A stretch of DNA of 64,000 bases from Crambe crambe. Taxonomy: Eukaryota > Porifera > Demospongiae > Poecilosclerida > Crambeidae. A model generated the notes under the pieces. The model did no database searches. It was not told the DNA's origin and saw only the letters and a program-made list of their open reading frames with translations. Both the position numbers and the translations under genes were made by a program. The stretch covers positions 2,293,001-2,357,000 of the forward strand of contig OZ004584.1 of the NCBI GenBank assembly GCA_963924555.1. The letters run 5' to 3'. Below, piece by piece: positions 35,027-47,002 of this stretch; within the stretch, counting starts at the first letter, position 1; each line of letters opens with the position of its first letter.

Positions 35027-35765
35027 CTCGAGATATATAGATTATTACATTGATACCGTGAAATATCACGAGTCTGTTGGCTAGTATTCACACGAGTGCC
35101 GCAGGCACGAGTGAGAATACCAGCCAATCAGACGAGTGATATTTCACGGTATCTACGTAATAATCAATTTATTATGTAACTACTGAGCATGCGTGGTGCC
35201 TTCAGGCCGTTGGATTCGTTTTGTTTATCCGGTGAGTGAGCTTGACTTGTTAAAGTTGCAATTGATTTCTACAGCGTTTCTGATTGTAGACACTAGGCTT
35301 ATAAGTGTCTATTGTAAGCGCTAAGTGCTTTGTGGCTAGCATTACAGCTTCCTCTGTATGCAGCTAGTCTCGTGGGCCAGACCCTTTACCAACCGCGCTG
35401 CCAGGCTGAACTGCCACTTTAATACTACAGCAGCTAGCTAAGGAGTTTAGGCACATCTAAAAGGTATAGCTGTACTTGCTGTCAAATGTTTTTACTACTT
35501 GTTGTCAAATGTTGCACATTGCCATAGTATAATTAACTACTGGATTTTTTTTTGCTAGGAGTTCAGCATAATTATTTTTTAAACTCTTGAAAAGGAAGTA
35601 TAGTCTAGTTTTTCACTTTTATTATCATGGCTATAAAATAAATCATTATGCAAAGATTGCCTAGGGGGACGTAATATGACTACGCGATATGACTACGCGA
35701 TATGGTAAAATATCACCCTAGTTGTGATACTACTATTCTCTATGGGACATGCTCAGTAACTACAT
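35027..35765 (+). repeat. Repeat family E, copy 1
   Basis: Starts with a near-perfect hairpin of about 127 bases (35038-35164: GATTATTACATTGATACCGT, mirrored by ACGGTATCTACGTAATAATC). A body follows that contains GTGTCTATTGTAAGCGCTAA and TAGTCTCGTGGGCCAGACCC, ending TCAGTAACTACATAATAAAT. The body has its own inverted ends (TTTATTATGTAACTACTGAG against TTTATTATGTAGTTACTGAG). No coding capacity. Confidence 0.85.
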
Positions 35766-37948
35766 AATAAATATAGATTATTACATTGATACCGTGAAAT
35801 ATCACGAGTCTGTTGGCTAGTATTCACACGAGTGCCGCAGGCACGAGTGAGAATACCAGCCAATCAGACGAGTGATATTTCACGGTATCTACGTAATAAT
35901 CAATTTATTATGTAACTACTGAGCATGCGTAGTGCCTTCAGGCCGTTGGATTCGTTTTATTTATTCGGTGAGTAAGCTTGACTTGTTAATTGTAATTGAT
36001 TTCTACAGCGTTTCTGATTGTAGACACAGTCTAATCGCCAGCGTACATTTACAATACTTTTTGTATTACATGATGACGTCATAATTTTTGAGAAAATGGC
36101 CGCTGAGGTACATCTCTTGAGCTCGGCTTTTCATCAGACTAGAAACCTTATAGGTGGTAGGTTTGTTCTCAACAGATGGTGATAGGCTTATTCTACCTTA
36201 CCATCCGCTATGTAAGTAAACAGTAGCTCTTTTTAGCATAGAATAGCCATGGTGGTTGAGAGTCATGGAAGTTTAGATGGCTTTTAAGGGCCCTTCAGAG
36301 AGATGAACAGAAGTTATCTTACTACAAACATATAGTCAGTATGTATTCTAACATGTATGTCCATACTTTAGGTTGATACTTACATTTTACAGCAAATGGC
36401 CCATGTTTGTATATATAAGTGTATGTTTAATATAATCATAGCAGTGTTAAAATCATTCTCAAGTTAGAATTTTTCATCTGTCTCAAATAATTTTCATGTC
36501 TACTTTGATAGGGTAGACTGTTCATTACTGATCTGGCTCAAATAAGGGTTGATATGTCGGGTGATGGGCAATATTTAGAGTACTGTTCTCTGTGTTGGAT
36601 CTGATACACATTCACTCCCTATGAGCTTGCAAGTTGCAAGGTACTGTAAACCTGAATGTAGTGTTCCTTGAAAGTGTGTTTACTGTGTTATTCACAGTGA
36701 ACGCCACCAGTTATTTCCCTGTTAGAAGGTGTGGCTATGTTAGTATGCCTGTAGACCCTGTTTTGCATTGCAGTTTAATATACCAGTAGTTACTGGTTTA
36801 GGCCTTTGGTCCTGGGTGAAAATTTACATTTCCTGCTACTCGGTTATAGCAAGCTTGACATTGGGTCCAAAATTAACATTTGTTCCATATTCTCTGGATG
36901 TATATACTGCACACTCTCCTTATGACACAAATGTAGCAGGGGCTACGTTTACTCCGATGTACTATGTACTTTACTTGTCATTGATCACTGCAGGCACTGA
37001 AGAAGAAACAAAGCTGTCAAGACTGTAGTCATTATAGTGTGTATTGTGATTTATTTGTGGCAAAGATGTGGTGTCATTTATACTGTGTTATTATGTTTGA
37101 ACAGAAATGATTGTTGGATATATACATGCAGTAAGTATTCCTTTATAGAATGTACCTGGTATCAAAATGAAATAACTTGTTTACAGGAAATGGCCCTATA
37201 ATCCAACAATACACTTGAAATTGAGACATGGCTTGATAACTCTCTAGTGGTAATAGCTACGTGTACCAAATTCACACTAAAGGTAATCTGTGCCGGCCTA
37301 AAACTGCCGCCCAAGTCTTGTTGATTTATGTTGACAGAATCCAGAGATACAAGGTCATAAAAAATTTCCTAGTATCCCAGTGTCCGTATATTCCGCGTGA
37401 TGAGCATGTAAATGAAATTGTATTGCGTAAATACAACCGGATGCACGCTGGCGATTAGACTGGACACTAGACTTATAAGTGTCTATTGTAAGCGCTAAGT
37501 GCTTTGTGGCTAGCATTACAGCTTCCTCTGTGTATGCAGCTAGTCTCGTGGGCCAGACCCCTTACCAACCACGCTGCCCGGCTGAACTGCCACTTACTAC
37601 AGCAGCTAGCTAAGGAGTTCAGGCACATCTAAAAGGTATAGCTGTACTTGCTTCACTTGCTGTCAAATGTTTTTACTTGCTTTAGCTACTTGTTGTCAAA
37701 TGTTGCACATTAATTATTCCCTAGGAGTTCAGCAGAATTTTTAGCTATTTTTTAAACTCTTGAAAAGGAAGTATAGTCTAGTTTTTCACTTATATATTAT
37801 CATGGCTATAAAATAAATCAATATGCAAAGATTCCCCAGGGGGACGTAATATGACTACGCGATATGACTACGCGATATGGTAAAATATCACCCTAGTTGT
37901 GATACTACTATTCTCTATGGGACATGCTCAGTAACTACATAATAAATA
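35765..37948 (+). repeat. Repeat family E, copy 2, split by an insertion
   Basis: Same organisation as copy 1, with the hairpin at about 35765-35890, but interrupted at 36027-37462 by another element. Joining 36026 to 37467 restores the copy 1 sequence. Its tail is followed by a partial tail duplicate (to about 38072) and the head of an inverted copy, so the junction forms a large palindrome. Confidence 0.85.
36027..37462. mobile_element. DNA transposon inserted in repeat E copy 2
   Basis: 1436-base insertion with inverted ends of about 18 bases (CAGTCTAATCGCCAGCGT on both strands), flanked by GACA at 36023-36026 and 37463-37466. Removing it and one GACA restores the uninterrupted repeat seen at 35290. 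The longest internal frame (36768-37028) is 86 codons and has no recognisable domain, so I treat it as non-autonomous. Confidence 0.85.
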
Positions 37949-38130
37949 TATTTATTATGTAGTTACTGAGCATGTCCCATAGGACTACGCGATATGACTA
38001 CGCGATATGGTAAAATATCACCCTAGTTGTGATACTACTATTCTCTATGGGACATGCTCAGTAACTACATAATAAATATATATTTATTATGTAGTTACTG
38101 AGCATGTCCCATAGAGAATAGTAGTATCAC
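37925..38130. repeat. Palindromic junction of E repeats
   Basis: Tails of copy 2, a partial tail duplicate and inverted copy 3 meet here. TTTATTATGTAGTTACTGAG and its complement alternate three times, with GACTACGCGATATGACTACG repeated on both strands. The arms continue for hundreds of bases on either side (37467-38072 against 38075-38580). Confidence 0.85.
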
Positions 38131-38831
38131 AACTAGGGTGATATTTTACCATATCGCGTAGTCATATCGCGTAGTCATATTACGTCCCCCTGGGCAATCT
38201 TTGCATAATGATTTATTTTATAGCCATGATAATATATAAGTGAAAAACTAGACTATACTTCCTTTTCAAGAGTTAAAAAAATAATTCTGCTGAACTAAAA
38301 AATCCAGTAGCTAATTATACTATGGCAATGTGCAATTTGACAACAAGTAGTAAAAACATTTGACAGCAAGTGAAGCAAGTACAGCTATACCTTTTAGATG
38401 TGCCTAAACTCCTTAGCTAGCTGCTGTAGTAAGTGGTAGTTCAGCCTGGCAGCACGGTTGGTAAAGGGTCTGGCCCACGAGACTAGCTGCGCTGCATACA
38501 GAGGAAGCTGTAATGCTAGCCACAAAGCACTTAGCGCTTACAATAGACACTTATAAGCCTAGTGTCTACAATCAAAAACGAAATGCTGTAGAAATCAATT
38601 ACAACTGTAACAAGTCAAGTTCACTCACCGAATAAACAAAACGTGAATCCAACGGCCTGAAGGCACCACGCATGCTCAGTAGTAACATAATAAATTGATT
38701 ATTACGTAGATACCGTGAAATATCACTCGTCTGATTGGCTGGTATTCTCACTCGTGCCTGCGGCACTCGTGTGAATACTAGCCAACAGACTCGTGATATT
38801 TCACGGTATCAATGTAATAATCTATATATAT
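38075..38831 (-). repeat. Repeat family E, copy 3 (inverted)
   Basis: Reverse-complement copy of the E unit, ending in the hairpin at 38697-38822. Nearly full length and uninterrupted. Confidence 0.85.
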
Positions 38832-39663
38832 TTATTTATCAGAGAGTGCGCTAGCACTCTCTAAGTAGGGATGGCAGGTCAAAGGTCATAGGACTGTATA
38901 AACTAAAACTCTTCTTTCTCTTCTACCCTTGCTCTACAGGTTCTCAGAAGGCTACAGTGAGATACTACTTCTACAAAGAAGAGAGGAGAGTGTTCAAAAA
39001 TCAAAAATTCATTCGCTAACATAAGAAAAAAACGAGTTCTAAAATTGACTTTTGTTCATTTTCTTTATAATAATAATAATAATAAGGATAATAAGATCGA
39101 CGTACCGACTTACTGGCTATAGTCATCAAAATTCTGCTTTGGCCATCTGTTAGAGCGGCACCTAGAGGCTGATCTTTTGCTATTAATTTTGACTAAGGCT
39201 CTACTTCACTATTCGATAGCACTCGGCACTAGCTAATTCTTTCTACGCCATTTTGAAGCGCACGTCGGTAGGGGGCGGGGTTATGGGCGGAGCCACGTAA
39301 GCTTCTTAAGTTTAGCTAGCTAAGCTTAGCTAGGTCTTCAGTTTAATCGTTTAGCTAGCTATTTATTCTTATCTGATGATGTTCCAGTCACTCCTTGCTG
39401 AATTACAGTAATTATAGTAGTATTATATAGCCAATACTTGGCTGTAGTGTAGTCACCATGCTCATTTACATTGCTATTGCTGATATTAAATAGCTAACAG
39501 ACAAAACTGAATAGCTAAACAAATTCTTCAGCCAGTGACCCTACAAAAGAAAAAGATAAGGTTTATGTAGAGCTGGCTTTGTACTGTACTGTAGCTTCAT
39601 CACTGCATACTCTCAGTTGAAGTGACGGTCAATGCAAGCACTAAGAAAAAGGATGGAAACAAG

Positions 39664-39921
39664 TGAGCACAAAAAATTTCTTCAAAATAAAAAGGTTAAG
39701 TAGGGATAGCCTAAAATCTAGCTGGGCTATATAATGTACTGCAGCCTAGCTCGTATGAAAACAATCCCTACTTTTACAACTGCCGTAGCTAGCTATAGGT
39801 AATGGATGTAAATGTAGGGATTGTTTTCATACGAGCTAGGCTGCAGTACATTATATAGCCCAGCTAGATTTTAGGCTATCCCTACTTAACCTTTTTATTT
39901 TGAAGAAATTTTTTGTGCTCA
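39664..39921. repeat. Perfect 108-bp inverted repeat, 42-nt loop
   Basis: Arms 39664-39771 and 39814-39921 are exact reverse complements by direct reading. Arm ends are TGAGCACAAAAAATTTCTTC and GAAGAAATTTTTTGTGCTCA. The loop (39772-39813) includes CCGTAGCTAGCTATAGG. No coding frame; no clear target duplication. Confidence 0.95.
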
Positions 39922-40315
39922 TATATATATATACGTACGTCAATAGCTAGCGGGCATAATTAATAATACGCATGCGCACGTTCGTTTGACCTTTGACCCC
40001 ACAAATGAAAGTTATGAAGACTACCATTCCCCCGACAAATTTTCTTCTAGTTTTCTATATCGCTAAAGTGTGGAATTTAGCCATTATACTAGTAGGAATA
40101 ATTGAAATTGTGGATGCAAATTATAAATACTAACCGCCGCTTGCAGTTTCCCTGTGAAAGAGCAGCCACACGCCTCCTAGCGGACCGCTGCAGCCCGTTG
40201 CTACCCACGTAACTAGGTAAGTTTCTTGGTCGCAAACCATAACACGGAGTGCCCGCGGAATTTTCAATTAGCCTATGCTACCGTTTCCAATCCCGGGGCG
40301 GTAATATACTATCTA

Positions 40316-41890
40316 TGATAAAAGTGAAAAACTAGACTATACTTCCTTTTCAAGAGTTTAAAAAATAATTATGCTGAACTCCTAGCAAAAAAAATCCAGT
40401 AGCTAATTATACTATGGCAATGTGCAACATTTGACAACAAGTAGTAAAAACATTTGACAGCAAGTGAAGCAAGTACAGCTATACCTTTTAGATGTGCCTA
40501 AACTCCTTAACTAGCTGCTGTAGTAAGTGGCAGTTCAGCCTGGCAGCGCAGTTGGTAAAGGGTCTGGCCATAGATATAAGAGGTTTACGGGATTGGAAAC
40601 GGATCACGTGCTCTCGTTAGCAACTAACAACCGAGGCGCGTTGACAGCTGAATGACATAGCACTTTTGTCAAAGTTGCTATTCTGACAAGATCCATGAGG
40701 TAAGACTTATGCCAATGATACTATAATACACTAGGGCATAGATTTACTGTATGAAATAAATTTTAGCTCAGATTTTCAAGTTTAATCCTACAAATACTAC
40801 TGTAGTGGTTAATGGGACTATAATCCCTCTCACGCTTGATAGAATCAATTGCTGTTGCCCATTTTCTGATTAAAAGGCATGTAAACTTTAGCTAAATGGA
40901 ATAGTAATGTTAGTTTTTGTATTAGCTGACATATATTGTCTCTAGCATTTGCAAGTGGTGTTAAAACTGTAATCCCTCTCCCAAGAAATAGATTAACAAT
41001 ATTGCAACTGTATTAGTTATTTCAGGGAAAGGATAGAACAGTAAATGGAATTGGTGCATTCGTTTTCTATACAATAGTCATCCTATGGAGATGGCAAGCT
41101 TGCTATATTTCCCCCCTAATATCCATAGGGTCCACAGGACAGCTGACTGAGCCAAATTCTTGAGGTGAATGGTGTCAAAATCCAACAGCCAAAAGCTGGA
41201 AGTATTGCAATAATGCTGATGAGGGAGAACTGAGCAGAAACTGGCAGATAACTTTGGGGCAAAATTATCTAGCTATAATAATAATGAATTTATGTCTAAT
41301 TTTAATACCAAAAGTCATTCTGGCCTTTCTTTCAAATCAATCACATAAAATTAATGTATAATGAGCAATGATAGGTACTCATAGTTATAATTACAAGGAA
41401 AAAAGTTATGAATAATTAATAACTTCCTTCCTCAGACTCTCCAACTTCAACTCTCTGACTCTTCACTTCTTCAATACCTTCCCCTTAGCTTACTTGTACT
41501 ATTCTGTGAGCTGTAGGGGCAGAACATCACTTTAACTGCCTTGAAAGGAGTGAATATTGATCTCCTTTCACGGCCATTAATATAATTAATGCTGCATGCG
41601 CGTGCGCATCTGTCAACGCGCCTCGGTTGTGCAGTTCATTGGGCGTTTCCAATCCCGTAAAACCTCTTATATCTATGGTCTGGCCCACGAGACTAGCTAG
41701 CTGCATACAGAGGAAGCTGTAATGCTAGCCACAAAGCACTTAGCGCTTACAATAGACACTTATAAGCCTAGTGTCTACAATCAGAAACGCTGTAGAAATC
41801 AATTGCAACTTTAACAAGTCAAGCTCACTCACCGAATAAACAAAACGAATCCAACGGCCTGAAGGCACCACGCATGCTCAGTAGTTACAT
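40316..41890 (-). repeat. Repeat family E, copy 4, split and truncated
   Basis: Inverted E sequence at 40316-40569 and 41677-41890, interrupted by the element at 40570-41676. The 5' hairpin is missing: the copy ends at GTAGTTACATAA where the next element begins. Confidence 0.8.
40570..41676. mobile_element. Mutator-like element nested in repeat E copy 4
   Basis: 1107-base insertion flanked by exact 9-base copies GGTCTGGCC (40561-40569 and 41677-41685). Inverted ends begin ATAGATATAAGAGG and stay similar over more than 60 bases (TTTCCAATCCCGTAAA, AACCGAGGCGCGTTGACAG). No transposase frame. Its end sequence differs from the TAGTCT type, so it is a second family that makes the same length of duplication. 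Confidence 0.88.
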
Positions 41891-41892
41891 AA

Positions 41893-42950
41893 TTGCAGCG
41901 AGCGAGCGCAGCGAGCGAGCTGACTCTCAGGTCATGACTCATTGAAATTTTAAATATATATATAAGACTTATTACACGAGTCAGCGTGAGATATGGGGAG
42001 ATATTTCACTCGCCTTCGGCTCGTGAAATATCTCGGCCATATCTCACAGCTGACGAGTGTAATAAGTGATTTATTCTTACAGTGCACAATGTATGTCACA
42101 ACTAACAAGTCTAAGGAATGGCTATAAACATACATCCGTAGGAAGCTATTATGAGAACCTGTAATACTCACCACGAAGCACTTTAGATAAGCCTAGCAGC
42201 CTACCGGACCCTACAAACAACTAATGCACTTCGACAAACCCCTGTAAGATTCAATTAAGCTTGCCTATCATCTTCAGAAATGTCGGCCAAAAAGGTTACT
42301 AGGCTAGTCTGCGCATGCGTAGTATACCGTTGAATATAGCCGTTGAATATGGGGATTTATTCAACGGCTCGTCTATGGGGAAAATGTACTAGTGGGCGTG
42401 GTCTGTAAGAATAAATAAGACTTATTACACGAGTCAGTGTGAGATATGGGGAGATATTTCACGAGCCGAAGGCGAGTGAAATATCCCGCCATATCTCACA
42501 GCTGACGAGTGTAATAAGTGATTTATTCTTACAGTGCACTACATATGTCACAACTAACAAGTCTAAGGAGTGTTTATAGCCGTCATATAAACATACGTCT
42601 GTAGGAAGCTGTTATGAGGACCTGTAATATCACCACGAAGCAATTTAGATAAGCCTAGCAGCCTACCAGGCCCTACAAATAGCTAATACACTTTGACAAA
42701 CCGCTGTAAGATTCAATTAAGCTTGCCTATCATCTTCAGAAATGTCGGCCAAAAAGGTTACTAGGCTAGTCTGCGCATGCATAGTATACCGTTGAATATA
42801 GCCGTTGAATATGGGGATTTATTCAACGGCTCGTCTATGGGGAAAATATACTAGTGGGCGTGGTCTGTAAGAATAAATATATATATTTAAAATTTCAATG
42901 AGTCATGACCTGAGAGTCAGCTCGCTCGCTGCGCTCGCTCGCTGCAATTA
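41893..42950. mobile_element. Composite foldback element, GCAGCGAGCGAGC ends
   Basis: Inverted ends of about 70 bases (ATTGCAGCGAGCGAGCGCAG, then TGACTCTCAGGTCATGACTC) enclose two direct copies of about 450 bases starting at about 41968 and 42418. Each copy opens with a hairpin (CACGAGTCAG...CTGACGAGTG) and ends CTGTAAGAATAAAT. No coding capacity; the 74-codon minus-strand frame at 41950-42174 lies in the hairpin. Confidence 0.8.
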
Positions 42951-42997
42951 TATCTAGGTCTACACTCCAAAATGCCCCAGGCGTACGTATACGTATA

Positions 42998-43668
42998 TGT
43001 GACCGGCTCTGGGAAAACCCTCCGTCCGGTGCAAAAATCAATTATCAGATATGAGCACGTTTAGTTGGCAGTGCCAAAATTTGGCAAAAAAATTTTTTAA
43101 GCATAAATGACAAATATGATCCTTGAACAAAGCACAGATGAAGTTTGGAGCTCAGACTACAAGTACAAAGGCTTCAAATGAAGCGCTAAAGTTAGCTAGT
43201 CAGCCATTGAAGCTTCGTGCACGGAGATTCTAGTCAGGCTGAAATTCATTGAACTTTAGGCAGGCTTTCCAGCTTATGCGCTGGGAAATATGAACTTATT
43301 AAGCTATCTGCGCTACCTTCGGTACCTTGCTTCTCTTCTCAGAGCTTCGGTTGGACCTTTCTCGAGCCAAAAGGCAAGAAACTAGCTTCTTACTAACTAC
43401 AGTTCGAAACCCCACCCACCGTCAATTTACTAGTCCACGGGCATGTCCGGAAATAATGTTCACGTTGCTTAGTCAGCTTTTCTCGAAAAAACAATAATGC
43501 TAATGGACGCTACCTCGATCTTTCTAAGAGCTGTTCCTCAGGCGTCATAAAAGCTATAGCTTTGAAATTTGCGCAATAAAGAGCCAAAGGGCCATAGATA
43601 ATAAATTTTACCATAACAAAAAATTTTTAATTTTCACCCGACGGAGGGTTTTCCCAGAGCCGGTCACA
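42998..43668. mobile_element. TA-flanked MITE, TGTGACCGGCTCTGGG ends
   Basis: 671 bases with 29-base inverted ends (TGTGACCGGCTCTGGGAAAA and on to CCCTCCGTC), flanked by TA on both sides, as expected for the Tc1/mariner/IS630 group. It interrupts a sequence also present near 44210-44280. No transposase frame. Confidence 0.85.
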
Positions 43669-43759
43669 TATGGTATACCGGTACGGTACGTGTCGTGTAT
43701 AGTAGCGCCTGCGCGTGCATAATGCGCATGCTCCAATAATTGTAATCAAGATTGTTTCT

Positions 43760-43975
43760 ACAGCCTTTTGTCATAGAGGCGCTAAGCTTATCAAAGTGAA
43801 TTGTAGGCGCTTGGCTTATCTAAGTGCTTGTGGTAAGTATTTACAGCTTTTCAAAGTGAATTGTAGCCGCTTGGCTTTATCTAAGTGCTTGTGGCAAGTA
43901 TTTACAGCTTTTCAAAGTGAATTGTAGGCGCTTGGCTTATCTAAGTGCTTGTGGTAAGTATTTACAGCTTTTGAT
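43760..43975. repeat. ~66-bp tandem repeat
   Basis: Three copies of a unit containing CAAAGTGAATTGTAGGCGCT, TGGCTTATCTAAGTGCTTGT and GGTAAGTATTTACAGCTTTT. Single copies recur at about 45296-45345 and 45508-45565, each followed by the same roughly 200-base tail (GATGCATGGAGCTTTCTGGT). The open frame here (43715-43927) is repeat-derived. Confidence 0.85.
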
Positions 43976-44279
43976 GCGTGGAGCTTTCTGGTTGGAACCA
44001 CCACTTACATGACTTTTATCTCTGACGCAATATCAAGCACTGGAGCCTATCATGCTCACTTGCTCACAGTCTAAAACTAAAGTATTAGTTGTAGCTTATC
44101 TAATACATATAAACTAAACAGCAAAATCTTCTAAAGAGTTGTAGCACTAAAGAATACTTGCTTGCTCGCTCGCTGCCAACTGAATGTTGAACATTGCCCT
44201 AGTAATCTATATTATATCTAGGTCTACACTGTACTACACTCCAAAATGCCCCAGGCGTACGTATGGTACGCGTACGGTA

Positions 44280-45227
44280 GGGTAAAGCGGGGTAATTCCG
44301 GTCGCGGTGCAATTCCGGTCACGCGGAGAAAGAATGTCAGTATCTACAGAGTTTTTGCACCAAATCAATTTTTTTTCCTGCTACAGGTAGCTAGTTCACT
44401 TGACTACATTTGGGTAGAATGATTAGCATATACCTTGTTTCCTGTTGGCAGAGGAGCACTTGTTATTCTGTCACGTTTGACATGATCACGGTAGGCCTGT
44501 TAGTCAAAACTTCAGAATATTGTATATAGCTACTGAGATAAGGTAAGCAGGCAGCTCATAACTGTGAGACTATTAACTACATTTATACTGAAAGTAACTA
44601 CACTTTAGTTTGCAGCTAAAGATCAGACACAGAGGAAATATCGCCACTAGTTTACAGCTTACAGGACCTAGTATCTAGACTATTCTCGAGCCAGACCCCT
44701 TACCGATTGTGTGTGAAAAAACATTTTGTAAGTATTAAGTTTTAACCTTTATCTGGAACTGCCAGAGAAGTAACCCTCAAGGTTCTGGGCAAGGAGGAGA
44801 GGAATTGACCATGCTATTACAGTATCCAGACATTATTATTGAATTCATCATCTTTTTCAATCTAAATCACTGCAAATGGTTGATAGAACTTAGTTACAAC
44901 TGTCTCCAGGTCCATGTTGCATCTAAACAGGTGCAAATAATTATACTACAACTTCATAAATCTTTTATACAGCTTTAACTGCAAAATAGATGAGCCGACT
45001 GGAATTACCCCATGAATTTGATTTTATCAATTTATTAGCTGCACACTTTAAATTATTTTTAATTCTACATTATTTCAACCTGCACTCTATCTTTTTGGAG
45101 CATAAACTGTACTAATGTGGTGCTGTCTGGGAAAAAAATTTCGAAGCTCATCCTTGCTTAACCTCTGCGTTTCGAGGGACTGAACATAGCAGTCATAAAG
45201 AGTGACCGGAATTACCCCGTTTTACCC
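44280..45227. mobile_element. TA-flanked MITE, GGGTAAAGCGGGGTAATTCC ends
   Basis: 948 bases with inverted ends of about 24 bases (GGGTAAAGCGGGGTAATTCC, then GGTC), flanked by TA at 44278-44279 and 45228-45229. The flanking host sequence CGTGTATAGTAGCGCCTGCG is shared with about 43690. No coding capacity. Confidence 0.85.
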
Positions 45228-46246
45228 TATGTGTCGTGTATAGTAGCGCCTGCGCGTGCATAATGCGCATGCTCCAATAATTGTAATCAAGCCTTAGGCG
45301 CTTGGCTTATCTAAGTGCTTGTGGTAAGTATTTACAGCTTTTGATGCATGGAGCTTTCTGGTTGGAACCACCACTTACATGACTCTTGTCTCTGACACAA
45401 TATCACCTATCATGCTCACTTGCTCACTGTCTAAACTCAACAGCAAATCTTCTAAAGAGTTATAGCACCAGTTGGTGCTTGCTCACTGGCTATCAAAATT
45501 AATGTATCAAAGTGAATTGTAGGCGCTTGGCTTATCTAAGTGCTTGTGGTAAGTATTTACAGCTTTTGATGCATGGAGCTTTCTGGTTGGAACCACCACT
45601 TACATGACTCTTGTCTCTGATGCAATATAAAGCACTGGAGCCTATCAGCTCACTGTCTAAATTAAACAGCAAAATCTTCTAAAGAGTTGTAGCACTAAAG
45701 AATAGCTACTTGCTTGCTCGCTCGCTGTCAACTGAATGTTGAACATTGCCCTAGTTTAGTCATAGTTTCTTGGCAGAGTATAGTTAGCTGAAACGTTCCA
45801 GGCAGCTATTTTGTAACTAGCTAGCAAGGTACGAAATCTTGCAATGATGCATGGATTAGCCACAAAGATAAGCTGAATTGCAAAGGCATAATTGAACACT
45901 CCATGTCAATTTGTTGTGTGACAATAGCTACCCACTATGCTAATACAAAATAATCATGATAATCTATTGTGGTGTAGACTAGCCAGGGGACCAGCAATAT
46001 TATAGATGTAAATCTATATTATATTATTTAATCTATATTAATATTAATCTATAATCTATATTATGTAACACCTGTATTTTGTGGTTTATTTGTCTCTGTA
46101 TAAAAGCTAGTGCATGTGTTCATTTTTAATAGATAGTATTCATTATTGATAACAAGCTCTTTTGTGACTAGCTACTACATTTGAGATTACTACATCACTC
46201 ACTAGAGCTAAGAGTTTAATCTATTGTTTTGTTGTTACTCGGTTTG

Positions 46247-47002
46247 TTAAATGCCAGTGTAATGTTTGACGACTTCCTGCTTCATACGAATACCTACGAA
46301 AGAATCAAACGTAGCATCGCATTGAAGCATTTTGACGTTGTCCATATGTTCCCACTCTCCAATGCACGGCTTCTTGCAGCGGAATAACTGATTGGCACGA
46401 TTTACACCAAACACTTCAACTCGTCCTGATGCTGTAATGTGCTTCAATTTCCCGGGTATGTGGCGCCAACCTTTACTCCCGTCAACTGGTCGTGTATAGA
46501 TATTATCATGACGATCCACTCCATAAACGTAATCTTGGCCTCCATCTATTTGCTTCAGACTTCCACTGACACGCTGCCATGCTCCTTTGCAGGGTTTCTT
46601 ACATTTATAGATATGATCAGCTAGATTTATTCCCCAGATGTAACCATTACCCGAAGCGGAAATGTGCTTCGATCTGCCAGGAATGCGTATCCATGATCCT
46701 TTTCCATCTACACGACGTTTAAAGATTTGACCTGCGTTGTTTACGCCCCAAACTTCTTCATCTCCTGCGTCTATTTGTTTCAGACCACCAGGAATCTGAC
46801 GCCACCTTCTGCATGGTCGTGGACAGATGAAAATCTGGTTTCTCGCATTTATGCCCCAGAGGTAATTGACTGATGCTGTCACATATTTCAAAGTGGGACC
46901 ATTGTTGATTGGAGTCATTCCATGAGTGCCTATACAGTTATCATTGCAAGAATAAAACCAACAAGTCCTATCCTCGACATAATGTCTTTGAGTCTCTTTC
47001 AA
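46247..47002 (-). pseudogene. Tectonin/fish-egg-lectin-like protein, copy E, signal peptide frame broken
   Basis: The mature lectin (five blades, seven Cys) is intact and B-like (INLADHIYKCKKPC, GVDRHDN). Relative to the other copies there is a 2-base insertion in the signal-peptide codons (GTGCCTATACAG against GTGCCTACAG, about 46930). The normal MSRIGLVGF start at about 46980 is therefore out of frame with the mature part. The long open frame to 47002 starts in what is UTR in other copies and gives a Cys-rich, non-hydrophobic N-terminus (MKETQRHYVEDRTCWF). So either the gene is dead or the product is not secreted. Everything after GTHGMTPINN is unaffected. Confidence 0.8.

Noticed and set aside
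36768..37458. Two frames (86 and 65 codons) in the insertion at 36027-37462
   Set aside because: No recognisable motif and no splice logic joining them; left as non-coding element sequence.
43400..43425. ACAGTTCGAAACCCC resembling a tRNA T-arm
   Set aside because: No acceptor, D or anticodon arms could be placed around it.
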